Assembly: GCF_001552655.1 (NCBI RefSeq)
Contig: NZ_BCRP01000002.1
Coordinates: forward strand, 1 to 64,000
DNA: 64,000 nt
DNA from: Alicyclobacillus kakegawensis NBRC 103104
GTDB taxonomy: Bacteria > Bacillota > Bacilli > Alicyclobacillales > Alicyclobacillaceae
Reading direction: 5' to 3'
The notes under the pieces were generated by a model. That model searched no databases. It saw only the letters and a program-made list of their open reading frames with translations, and was not told where the DNA came from. Within the stretch, counting starts at the first letter, position 1. Each line of letters opens with the position of its first letter. Below are positions 25,946-34,334 of the stretch, one piece after another. A program made the translations under genes and the position numbers.

Positions 25946-27134
25946 AACACTAAATGATGTATGTGAGTTCATCGTAGATTGCCTGCATAGTACCGCACCT
26001 ACACAGCCAGAAGGGTTTCCGTTAATCAGAACCCCTAACGTTGGTAGAGGGCGCTTAGTGCTCGATGATGTGTATTACGTTTCCGAGGAAACGTATCGTA
26101 TTTGGACACAGCGTGCAGTACCAGAACCGAATGATCTCATTCTTGCCAGAGAAGCCCCTGCTGGTAATGTTGCCATTATAAAAGATGGACAGACGGTGTG
26201 TCTCGGCCAGAGAACAGTTCATCTGCGTCCCAACTCTGAAATCGTAGACCCGGATTTTCTTTGTTATTTGCTCCTTTCACCAGTCCATCAGGCCTTGCTT
26301 TTATCAGCAGAGACGGGCGCTACAGCCAAACATGTAAACATGAAAGACATACGAAAGTTGCCGTTGATGTATTTGCCGGAATTGGACACCCAACGGAGAA
26401 TTGGTTCCATCTTGTCGGCCTACGATGATCTCATCGAAAACAACCGTCGCCGGATCGAACTGCTCGAACGGGCAGCACGACTGTTGTACAAGGAGTGGTT
26501 CGTGCATTTTCGGTTTCCCGGCCATGAGCATGTGAAGATTGTTGATGGCGTACCGGAGGGGTGGATTAAAACCACTGCATACGAAGCGATGGAGATTCTA
26601 AGTGGTGGAACTCCAAAAACATCTGTACCCGAGTATTGGGAAGGGGATATCCCGTTTTATACGCCAAAGGACTCTTCGGATAGCGTGTATGTGTACGAGA
26701 CAGAGAAAAAGCTCACAGAGGAGGGGCTTCGAAATTGTAACAGTAAATTATATCCAAAGGATACGGTGTTTATCACTGCTCGAGGCACGGTTGGTAAGAT
26801 CAACCTAGCACAAGTCCCCATGGCAATGAATCAATCATGCTATGCTCTGGTTGCGCGTTCACCTCTTAATCAATACTTTCTGTACTTTGCACTTGTGCAT
26901 GGGGTACAGCAATTTAAGAGCAGAGCCTCGGGTTCGGTGTTCGATGCAATTGTTCGCGATACATTCAAGCTCATTCCTTTTGCAGTTCCAAACGACTGGC
27001 TTGTTAATGCCTTTACGTCATACGTTGAGCCATTGTTAAGACAAATTGAAAACTTGTCGACACAGAATCAAAAGCTCAAGCTTGCCCGTGACCTCTTACT
27101 CCCCCGTCTGATGAACGGAGAGATTGCTATATGA
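25938..27134 (+). CDS. hsdS: type I restriction-modification system, specificity subunit
   Basis: About 398 residues, two target-recognition domains. TRD1 covers about 1-145, the central conserved helix about 146-200 (LDTQRRIGSILSAYDDLIEN and LYKEWFVHFRFPG), TRD2 about 205-345, and the C-terminal helix ends KLARDLLLPRLMNGEI. TRDs set the bipartite DNA target, which cannot be predicted here. GTG at 25938 overlaps the end of hsdM; a TTG at 25914 would add eight residues. No second or silent hsdS is nearby, so TRD shuffling by the tyrosine recombinases is not obvious. Confidence 0.9.
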   Translation: MPKTLNDVCEFIVDCLHSTAPTQPEGFPLIRTPNVGRGRLVLDDVYYVSEETYRIWTQRAVPEPNDLILAREAPAGNVAIIKDGQTVCLGQRTVHLRPNSEIVDPDFLCYLLLSPVHQALLLSAETGATAKHVNMKDIRKLPLMYLPELDTQRRIGSILSAYDDLIENNRRRIELLERAARLLYKEWFVHFRFPGHEHVKIVDGVPEGWIKTTAYEAMEILSGGTPKTSVPEYWEGDIPFYTPKDSSDSVYVYETEKKLTEEGLRNCNSKLYPKDTVFITARGTVGKINLAQVPMAMNQSCYALVARSPLNQYFLYFALVHGVQQFKSRASGSVFDAIVRDTFKLIPFAVPNDWLVNAFTSYVEPLLRQIENLSTQNQKLKLARDLLLPRLMNGEIAI

Positions 27135-30100
27135 GCCGGATGACCGAAGACAATCTTGTCCAACAGACTACCGCACAATACCTGCAGGATTCCCTCGGTT
27201 GGGAGTCTGTCTATGCGTATAATCATGAGGATTTTGGCCCGAATAGCCTGCTTGGTCGCAATTCCCGAAGAGAAGTTGTGCTCACCCGTTATCTCAGGGC
27301 AAGTTTGGAGCGTCTGAACCCTGGTCTACCGAACTCCGCATACGAAGATGCCGTTCGCGATATCGTGGAATACAGCGCAAGTCAGTCCACACTGGCGACG
27401 AATCGCGAAAAATATGCACTCCTGAAGGATGGCATTCAAGTATCCTATCGTAACGCGCATGGGGAATTGAAGCAGGAACGATTGCGTGTGTTTGATTTTG
27501 ACGATCCGCTTCAAAATCACTTTCTCTGCGTTCGTGAACTGTGGATTTACGGAGACATCTATCATAGGCGGGCGGACATCGTCGGATTTGTCAACGGCAT
27601 CCCGCTTCTTTTCATGGAACTGAAGAATGTGCATAAAGATCTTCGCCACGCCTACGAGGAGAATTTGTCCGACTACAAGGACACCATTCCGCACATCTTC
27701 CACCACAACGCATTCATTGTGCTTGGTAACGGTATTCGCGCCAAGGTGGGGACGCTCTCCAGCCAATATGAGCATTTTTACGATTGGAAACGCCTGGACG
27801 AGAGCGATGCTGGTGTCGTTGATATGGAGACTTTACTCAAAGGCATTTGTGACAAACGAAATTTCATGGATCTCTTTGAAAACTTCATTTTGTTCGACGA
27901 TTCTTCCGGACAGACGGTCAAGATTCTTGCACAGAACCACCAATTCCTCGGCGTGAATCGTGCCATTGAGTCTGTCCGAAATCGCCAAGAACGGTTGGGC
28001 AAACTCGGTGTGTTTTGGCACACACAGGGTTCTGGAAAAAGCTACTCTATGGTCTTTTTCGCGCGCAAGGTGCATCGCAAGATTGGTGGGAACTTCACGT
28101 TCTTGATCGTCACAGATCGCGATGATTTGGACACGCAAATTTACAAAACTTTTGCCGGATGTGGACTTGTCAATCACGAAAAGGACCCATGCAGGGCATC
28201 CAGTGGTGACGATTTACGTCAACTGCTCAGCGAGCATAAAAGCTACATATTCACGCTGATTCAAAAGTTCAATCAAACCGTCGATCCGAACATCGGTTAC
28301 TCTCTTCGTGATGACATCATTATCATCTCGGATGAAGCTCATCGCACTCAGTACGGATTGTTAAATCTAAACATGCGCAACGCACTTCCAAACGCAAGCC
28401 TGATTGGATTCACGGGTACTCCGCTTTTTCAAGGTGATGAGCGAACCAAGCAAATGTTCGGAGACTACATATCGACCTATGATTTTCAGCGGGCCGTCGA
28501 GGATGAGGCCACCGTCCCGCTTTACTACGATGCGCGAGGCGACAAGTTAGGTGTTGCGACCAATGATTTGAACGAGCGGATCGCAGAGAAGCTTGAGGAA
28601 TTTGAAACGGACGATATCAATGTAGAGGAACGGCTGGAACGCGAACTGCGCCGGGACTACCACATCATCACTGCCGAGAAGCGCCTGAGACAGATTGCAG
28701 AAGATTTCGCGATTCACTACTCGAATGCGTGGGAAACCGGTAAGGCGATGTTTGTTTGCATTGATAAGATTACCTGCGTTCGGATGTACAATCTGATTCA
28801 AGACGCTTGGCAGAGAAGGATTGCTGAATTGGAATCGAACTTGTCCAAGGTTCACGATCCGCAGGAAGTCATCTACCGACAACGCCAAATCAACTGGATG
28901 AAGGACACGCAAATGGCGGTTGTAGTAAGCGAGGAACAGGGTGAGATCGAGAAATTCCGCAAATGGAGGCTGGACATCAAGCCCCATCGCCAGCTTATTA
29001 AAAACGGATTTGAAACGGACGATCAGAAGCGGTTGGACATTGAGTCGGCGTTCAAGAAGGAATCACATCCATTCCGGGTGGCGATTGTTTGCGCCATGTG
29101 GTTGACGGGGTTCGATGTGCCGAGCCTGTCCACGCTGTATCTGGATAAACCACTGAAAGCTCACACACTAATGCAGACCATTGCTCGCGCCAATCGAAAA
29201 AACGAGGGAAAGAACAATGGACTGATTGTGGACTACTGTGGAATTCTGAAGAATTTGCGTGCTGCTTTGGCGACCTATGCGGGCCGGGGTGACGAAGGTC
29301 CTGGAGGATCTGGCGAGGATGGGCGCGATCCCGCTAAGCCTGACGAAGAACTGCTGGCAGATTTAGTGGAGTCAATTGCTTTAGTTCGGTCGTTCTTACA
29401 TGAGGGCAATGCGCCCCTGGACGATATCATTCATCAAACTGGATTCGCACGTAATGCTGCCATTCTGGCAGCCAAGGAAGTGGCCAATCAGAACGACGAG
29501 ACGCGAAAACGCTTTGAAGTGATGTGTCGGGAGGTCTTCAAGAAATTCAAGGCCTGTCTGAATGTTTCCGGTGTCAACGAGTACCGGCAAGAGTATGAAG
29601 CTATTAACATAGTATATCGCAGTTTACAGGAAGATCGGGACTTGGCGGACATCTCGGATATCATTCAAAAGTTACACGGGGTTGTTGATCAGGCGATCAC
29701 GACTACGAACGAGAGGGTTGGGGAGTCGACTACACCATACGATATCTCCAAAATTGATTTTGAACGATTACGCAAGGAATTTGAGCGCAGTTCTGCTAAG
29801 AACACGACCGTGCAGAATTTGAAGAGCGTGATCGAAAAACGGCTCCGGCGTCTGCTCATGCAAAATCCGTTGCGGACGGATTTTCAGAAGCATTACGAGG
29901 AGATTGTGGAGGAGTACAATCGCGAGAAAGACAGGCTTACGATCGAGAAGACCTTCGAGGCGTTGCTAGAATTGGCTAAGAGTTTAAATGAAGAAGAATC
30001 TCGGGCCATGCGTGAAGGTTTGGATGAGGAGAGCTTGGCTATATTCGATCTGCTTACAAAACCCGACTTGTCGGCCAAGGAAGTGAAGCGGATCAAGCAG

Positions 30101-30343
30101 GTGGCTGTGGAACTTCTCCGAATTCTGAAGGAAGAGAAGTTGAAGATTGATCACTGGCGCGACAAGGAATCGACCCGAGATGCAGTAAGGGTGGCAATTC
30201 GGGACTTTTTATACAGCGAATCTACGGGGCTTCCAGTGGATAGCTATACAGATGAAGACGTTGATGAGAAGACTGATTTGGTGTTTCGGCACGTGTTTTG
30301 GGCATATCCCACGGTGCCTTCGCCGGTGTATGCGGGTGCTTAG
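27131..30343 (+). CDS. hsdR: type I restriction-modification system, restriction/translocase subunit
   Basis: 1070-residue motor and nuclease subunit. N-terminal PD-(D/E)xK nuclease with D149 in RRADIVGF and ELK at E163-K165; SF2 motor with Walker A QGSGKS (K303) and SDEAH (D401), then TGTPLF and the second RecA domain with MWLTGFDVPSLSTLYLDKPL and QTIARANR. The helical C-terminus binds HsdM. ATG overlaps the hsdS stop (ATGA). All motifs appear intact, so restriction is probably active. Confidence 0.95.
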   Translation: MSRMTEDNLVQQTTAQYLQDSLGWESVYAYNHEDFGPNSLLGRNSRREVVLTRYLRASLERLNPGLPNSAYEDAVRDIVEYSASQSTLATNREKYALLKDGIQVSYRNAHGELKQERLRVFDFDDPLQNHFLCVRELWIYGDIYHRRADIVGFVNGIPLLFMELKNVHKDLRHAYEENLSDYKDTIPHIFHHNAFIVLGNGIRAKVGTLSSQYEHFYDWKRLDESDAGVVDMETLLKGICDKRNFMDLFENFILFDDSSGQTVKILAQNHQFLGVNRAIESVRNRQERLGKLGVFWHTQGSGKSYSMVFFARKVHRKIGGNFTFLIVTDRDDLDTQIYKTFAGCGLVNHEKDPCRASSGDDLRQLLSEHKSYIFTLIQKFNQTVDPNIGYSLRDDIIIISDEAHRTQYGLLNLNMRNALPNASLIGFTGTPLFQGDERTKQMFGDYISTYDFQRAVEDEATVPLYYDARGDKLGVATNDLNERIAEKLEEFETDDINVEERLERELRRDYHIITAEKRLRQIAEDFAIHYSNAWETGKAMFVCIDKITCVRMYNLIQDAWQRRIAELESNLSKVHDPQEVIYRQRQINWMKDTQMAVVVSEEQGEIEKFRKWRLDIKPHRQLIKNGFETDDQKRLDIESAFKKESHPFRVAIVCAMWLTGFDVPSLSTLYLDKPLKAHTLMQTIARANRKNEGKNNGLIVDYCGILKNLRAALATYAGRGDEGPGGSGEDGRDPAKPDEELLADLVESIALVRSFLHEGNAPLDDIIHQTGFARNAAILAAKEVANQNDETRKRFEVMCREVFKKFKACLNVSGVNEYRQEYEAINIVYRSLQEDRDLADISDIIQKLHGVVDQAITTTNERVGESTTPYDISKIDFERLRKEFERSSAKNTTVQNLKSVIEKRLRRLLMQNPLRTDFQKHYEEIVEEYNREKDRLTIEKTFEALLELAKSLNEEESRAMREGLDEESLAIFDLLTKPDLSAKEVKRIKQVAVELLRILKEEKLKIDHWRDKESTRDAVRVAIRDFLYSESTGLPVDSYTDEDVDEKTDLVFRHVFWAYPTVPSPVYAGA

Positions 30344-30848
30344 AATTGGTTTGAAGATCTACAGTCCAACCGCGGTTAGTTGATACAGCCTACAGTAAGG
30401 GGGACGTTTAATAGAAGTCGCGGGCAACTGTAGGCTCGCCAGTCAGGTTTATTCAATAGCCCCAGTGCCCCTTCTGGTAACATGGTTCGCGTTTTTGAAA
30501 TGCGCCACCTGGGAGTAGTGAGATAGCACCGCAGTGCATCAACCTCTAGAAAACCATAATGACGTTACCTGAAAGGGCACTAGCTATTCGAATTGATATC
30601 GTAGTACCGACTCTTTTGAAAACTCGCGTAGAAACATAATTTCCAGTGGTATCGTATTCTCCTATTAAGGAATCCCTTCTCTCTCTGAACGGATAAGTTC
30701 TATCTAGCTCATTGACGTAGAAGAGTGGTGTTCGTCAAGGACGAACTGTGCGGGTAACGGAAGTAGGCAGGATTGAAGGAACTGGAACGTCAATTGGGTT
30801 AGCGCTTGGGGGCGGAAGGGAGCTATACTCCGAGAAGGAGTGACATGA
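30344..30848. other. intergenic, no gene recognised
   Basis: About 500 bp after hsdR. A perfect 10-bp inverted repeat AGCCTACAGT/ACTGTAGGCT brackets 30387-30436 but has no T run. No convincing frame; the last 25 bp carry the AAGGAG site of the next gene. Confidence 0.4.
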
Positions 30849-32372
30849 ATGGCGTACCTTGCGAGAATAGAGTGGGAAATGTTACAAAATCCAGTTACCT
30901 TTGAGTGCGAAATACCTGAGCAGCTTCCGACTGGCAATCAGGCAAAGTGCAATGTATACCGTGACGATGAATACAAAATCGCTGCCGATCTTGAAATTAC
31001 TGGAGTTGATCACCGAGACGTCGAATATAGGCGTGAACAAAGAAGAAAAGTTCCAGCAGGAACCAACGTAACAACGTGGACTTTATCCTCTGTAAACCAC
31101 AGTGTATATCGTTATTCATTGTCGGGAGCTGTGGAAGGAAGCAGTACGTTGAATTTTAATCCGACCACCTCGGCAACCATATACAAAGCCCAACTGCTTA
31201 TCACTGCTGGTTTTGATATGCAAGTTGATACGGACTACGAACTAGGATGGATTAGCGATTGGTACATAAATGGTCCTCGCAATGCATTTCTCTTTACTTC
31301 TAGTTCACGGAGAAAGTACAAAGAAACATTTGAACGAGAGTTTAGTTCCCTTGACGGGTTGGGAATTCCTCAAATATTCAAGGGAAGTTGTGAATTCTCA
31401 GGGTCCATGTACGATCATTCCCTAATTCAATCGGGTGACGTCACATTTATCATTGGGCGTGTACCAAAATCGTACGGACCATCATGGTCAAATAATCTAT
31501 TCATCTCATATTTTCCTCAACTCGGGCCGATACCGCAGGTAGAAACTCGAGAGGCCATATCCGAGATTGTCGGATTTATTCTGGGAAGGCATTTGCTACA
31601 TGTGGGATCTTCGACTTTTGACCAACTCGGACAGCAAATGCAACAAAATGCTATATCCCCATGGGGAGACAATATTAAGGCAACTTGTCTTCGACCTGAT
31701 CTTTCACCAATACATAAAGGTCAACATGATGAGCTTAACCTTGTAGATGATACGTTACGAAGTTTGACTGCGGAATATCTCAGGTTACGGGACTCGTTCT
31801 CGCTCAGAGACGCTCTCTGGCGGTATTGGATCGCAAATGGAACGCCACTAGGTACAAACCTTCCGATCCTGTCATCGGCCCTTGAATGCTTAATGAAAGC
31901 TTGGTTCAGGTCTACAAAGAGTAAATCTCATGGTGTATATGTTCCATACAAGGAATTTCAAGAGCTGATTGCTGAAGGTGTAGAAAAAATCGATCAGGCA
32001 CTAAGCGACGTATCAGCCCGAGAAATTATTCTCAGAAAAATTGCGGGAACGAACCAAATGGGAGTGAATGAACAGTTCACTGTCTTCTTCGAAGAAATAG
32101 GACTTCCTATTGGGGACGTTGAACAGGTTGCGATCAGGGAACGGAACAGTATGGCTCATGGCCACTTGACGGGTGATGACTGGCACTATGTAGCCGTCGT
32201 CACCCGTGCCTATCAAACGTTGTTTCACCGTGTTTTCTTGAAGTTGCTAAGGTATTCCGGCCAGTACGTTGATTATTCTACGTATGGCTTTCCTAAACGA
32301 GACTTGTTGGAACCGATGGGTGGCCCCTTGGGAGACGGGCAACTTAAAAAGGAACTGGTGCGTCGGGCTTGA
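30849..32372 (+). CDS. HEPN-domain protein, ApeA-like candidate defence RNase
   Basis: 507 residues. The N-terminal half is beta-rich (about 1-290), the C-terminal part helical with the HEPN nuclease motif RNSMAH at R432-H437 (R-x4-H). The two-part layout resembles ApeA, an anti-phage HEPN protein, and the ApeA N-terminal domain family; I judge this from architecture and motif only. ATG at 30849 with AAGGAG 8 nt upstream; monocistronic. It sits directly after an intact type I R-M operon, which supports a defence role. Alternative: a HEPN toxin with unknown trigger. Confidence 0.6.
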   Translation: MAYLARIEWEMLQNPVTFECEIPEQLPTGNQAKCNVYRDDEYKIAADLEITGVDHRDVEYRREQRRKVPAGTNVTTWTLSSVNHSVYRYSLSGAVEGSSTLNFNPTTSATIYKAQLLITAGFDMQVDTDYELGWISDWYINGPRNAFLFTSSSRRKYKETFEREFSSLDGLGIPQIFKGSCEFSGSMYDHSLIQSGDVTFIIGRVPKSYGPSWSNNLFISYFPQLGPIPQVETREAISEIVGFILGRHLLHVGSSTFDQLGQQMQQNAISPWGDNIKATCLRPDLSPIHKGQHDELNLVDDTLRSLTAEYLRLRDSFSLRDALWRYWIANGTPLGTNLPILSSALECLMKAWFRSTKSKSHGVYVPYKEFQELIAEGVEKIDQALSDVSAREIILRKIAGTNQMGVNEQFTVFFEEIGLPIGDVEQVAIRERNSMAHGHLTGDDWHYVAVVTRAYQTLFHRVFLKLLRYSGQYVDYSTYGFPKRDLLEPMGGPLGDGQLKKELVRRA

Positions 32373-32928
32373 CGAATCAAAGATAATGCCCCTTCAGGGT
32401 AAGCGTCAAATAGACCGCACCTAGTGCCGGATGGCGGTTTGTCCGATGATACTCCCAGAGCCTTTTGAGAGGGACGACGTTCACGAAGCAACAGTTAGCC
32501 GAACTTCGTGAGACATGGCGTGCGCGTGTCGCGGATTTTTCACGCAAGTGGGCAATTCTGTACAATTAGGTGCTCCGCTAATCGGGATGAACGAACGCCT
32601 GGCAAGTAAAACACTCCATCTATCGATTGAGGGCTAAAGCATTACTGCTAACAGAAATGCTAACGGACCGTTAGCAAACGACCGATAATCGCCGGTATGA
32701 GGTAATACACCAATACTTAAAACTCCGCGTCAAATAAGGGAAAACGGCATTCTTCGTCATCCGGCGACACGCCCGGAGAGGAATTCCTAAACCACGTCTG
32801 CCCTAAGTCACAAAAGGACGTGGGGCGGAATAATGCTTGCTTAACAAGAATGCTCTCGAGGAATCGCATAATCGTGGTTTTACATCTTTGACATTTAACG
32901 TGGTACGAACAATCAAGTGAAAGTGTGC
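32373..32928. other. decayed intergenic region
   Basis: Contains a transposase-like fragment (listed separately) and a near-continuous palindrome TGCTAACGG-A-CCGTTAGCA (32658-32676). No complete gene. Confidence 0.45.
32471..32569 (+). pseudogene. fragment resembling an IS66-type TnpA N-terminus
   Basis: A 32-residue stretch ending in a stop reads TKQQLAELRETWRARVADF, similar to the helix at the start of IS66-family orfA proteins. No start codon, no helix-turn-helix partner and no terminal repeats were found, so at best a remnant. Confidence 0.35.
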
Positions 32929-33007
32929 TATAATCGAATCAAGTTAATAGCGTTTGAAAATGGACATGCCATTTTCCTGATTCCCAGGAATGGCGTGTCC
33001 ATTTTTT
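32929..33007 (+). repeat. promoter-hairpin repeat unit, copy 2
   Basis: TATAAT at 32929-32934, then the same 5' arm AAATGGACATGCCATTTTCC and a pairing 3' arm AGGAATGGCGTGTCCATTT, followed by a T run (33002-33007). Direct repeat of 16747-16826. It lies just upstream of the small gene at 33096. Confidence 0.7.
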
Positions 33008-33095
33008 ATTTCAGCGGATATCTGAGTGGTAAACAATAACCGGGCAAGTGGTCAAGCGGTGTTGACATAAGTTTTGGGGAAGGGGGGCGATAAAT

Positions 33096-33344
33096 ATGGC
33101 ACAGGAAACCGAACAGCAACAATGGGTTCGTGTCGAGAAGTTCGAAATTCCTGGGTGCCGTGTTTTTGTCTCTCCCGATTCTCTCGTCTTACTCCCCGAA
33201 AGTGAAAGAGAGGAAGTATGGGCGCGGTCGGTTGCGGAACGTAGCGGACCTGCTGTGTTGTGGCTGGCAGCATTGGAGGTTGCGTTCAGATCGGATGTAT
33301 TGAAGGAATCGCCAAAAGTGAAAGCTGATCAGGAAATCCCCTAA
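33096..33344 (+). CDS. small hypothetical protein, 82 residues, near attR
   Basis: Start ATG at 33096 with a GGGGGG site about 8 nt upstream. The sequence (MAQETEQQQWVRVEKFEIPG, VFVSPDSLVLLPESEREEVW, RSGPAVLWLAALEVAF) has no recognised family. It is the last gene before attR, a common place for a recombination directionality factor or a small regulator. The size suits an RDF, but nothing in the sequence proves it. Confidence 0.55.
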   Translation: MAQETEQQQWVRVEKFEIPGCRVFVSPDSLVLLPESEREEVWARSVAERSGPAVLWLAALEVAFRSDVLKESPKVKADQEIP

Positions 33345-33715
33345 TCGGCTGACCCAAAGTCAGCTCAGCCTCCAATCCTCTCCTTTTGTTGTTATTCGTG
33401 GATCGAAATTCTCGTGTTCGACTAGTCAATGCCTTGTTGCGCCCGAATTGTCCGGTAAGGTATGAAAAATGGTAAACCCATGTAAAAATCTAACCCGGTC
33501 CCTTGTCCGTAGAAGGAGGAGTGGGAGGGGTGAATGGCCGTAGGCCAGAGGGGAGGAGCGAAGCGGCTTCCCCTGTGTCGCGCCTGTGGAGATTGTGGGT
33601 AACTCGAAGAGTTATCCATCAAATCCACAGACGTCAGCATTCATGCTTCTTTCCGGGTACACTGGATCATAAATGCCCCAGAGCACCCTCTAACGCAAGG
33701 GCTTATCGTGATGGA
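33345..33715. other. right end of the element, no confident gene
   Basis: Contains a nested hairpin at 33584-33630: outer CTGTGGA/TCCACAG and inner GGGTAACTC/GAGTTATCC with a GAA loop. A basic, cysteine-containing frame starting GTG near 33532 runs through the attR site into cotJC in another frame; I do not call it. Confidence 0.4.
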
Positions 33716-33741
33716 TACATGATCCGAGTTTTTATGAAAAG
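33716..33741 (+). other. attR, right attachment junction
   Basis: Element arm TACATGATCCGAG (33716-33728), spacer TTTTTAT, core GA (33736-33737), then chromosomal AAAGAAACTGC. The arm is the exact inverse of the attL arm and both arms are 7 bp from the core. Confidence 0.88.
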
Positions 33742-34293
33742 AAACTGCAATACCCGGTCAAGGTGTCCAAGTGCGACCCACGCTTGGCCAAATACCTGAT
33801 TGAGCAGTACGGCGGCGCCGATGGGGAACTGGCGGCGGCCCTCCGCTACCTCAACCAGCGATACACCATCCCCGACAAGGTGATAGGCCTGTTGACCGAT
33901 ATCGGTACGGAAGAGTTCGCCCATCTGGAAATGATTGCGACGATGGTATACAAACTGACCAAGGATGCCACCCCGGAGCAGCTGCGGGAGGCGGGATTGG
34001 GCGAACACTACGCGGACCACAGCTATGCCCTCCACTACCACAACGCGGCCGGACATCCGTTCACGGTCACCTACATTCAAGCCAAAGGCGATCCGATTGC
34101 CGACCTGTACGAGGACATCGCGGCCGAGGAGAAGGCGCGGGCCACGTATCAGTGGCTGATTGACCTGACGGATGACGTCGATCTGCAGGACAGCCTCCGG
34201 TTCCTGCGCGAGCGCGAGGTTATCCACTCGCAACGGTTCCGCGAGGCGGTGGAGATCCTCAAAGACCACGAGGGCGAGAAAAAGGTGTTTTAA
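33736..34293 (+). pseudogene. cotJC: cotJC, 3' part (codons 5-189), manganese-catalase-like coat protein
   Basis: CotJC is a ferritin-like manganese catalase homologue in the spore coat. From GAA AAG AAA CTG the frame reads EKKLQYPVKVSKCDPRLAKY and continues through the strongly conserved body (IGTEEFAHLEMIATM, EEKARATYQWLIDL, FLREREVIHSQRFREAVEIL), whose Glu/His residues form the di-metal site. No start codon with a ribosome site lies in frame upstream: a TGA stands at 33709-33711, and the first in-frame GTG (33763) has no site. The body shows no decay. Joined to 9459-9473 it gives 189 codons, the normal CotJC length. Confidence 0.93.
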
Positions 34294-34334
34294 GGCCTCC
34301 TGGCCCACGCGAAGGCGCCTCCACAGGTGGTCGC

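Larger units (their letters stand above)
9471..33735. mobile_element. cotJC intervening element, about 24.3 kb, serine-recombinase type
   Basis: Inserted between codon 5 and codon 6 of cotJC. Length from core to core is 24265 bp. Base composition is clearly more AT-rich than the flanks. It carries its own large serine recombinase beside attL, a P4-type helicase and candidate origin, three tyrosine recombinases, and defence genes (ABC-three-component system, type I restriction-modification, HEPN protein). No capsid, tail, portal, terminase, relaxase or type IV secretion genes were seen, so it is neither a complete prophage nor a conjugative element. The layout parallels skin and SPbeta, which are excised from sporulation genes in the mother cell; excision here is inferred, not shown. 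Confidence 0.92.

Noticed and set aside
25938-27134. Phase-variable hsdS shuffled by a neighbouring tyrosine recombinase
   Set aside because: Only one hsdS is present, with no partial copies or inverted repeats within it.
33584-33630. DnaA boxes or origin near attR
   Set aside because: TTATCCA-like motifs match only 7 of 9 positions, are part of a hairpin, and are not repeated.
9471-33735. Element as a complete prophage or conjugative element
   Set aside because: No terminase, portal, capsid, tail, lysis, relaxase or secretion genes are seen in any frame.
33763-34293. cotJC as an intact gene starting at GTG 33763
   Set aside because: No ribosome site precedes it and the conserved N-terminus would be lost. 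The matching five codons and ribosome site are found at 9459.
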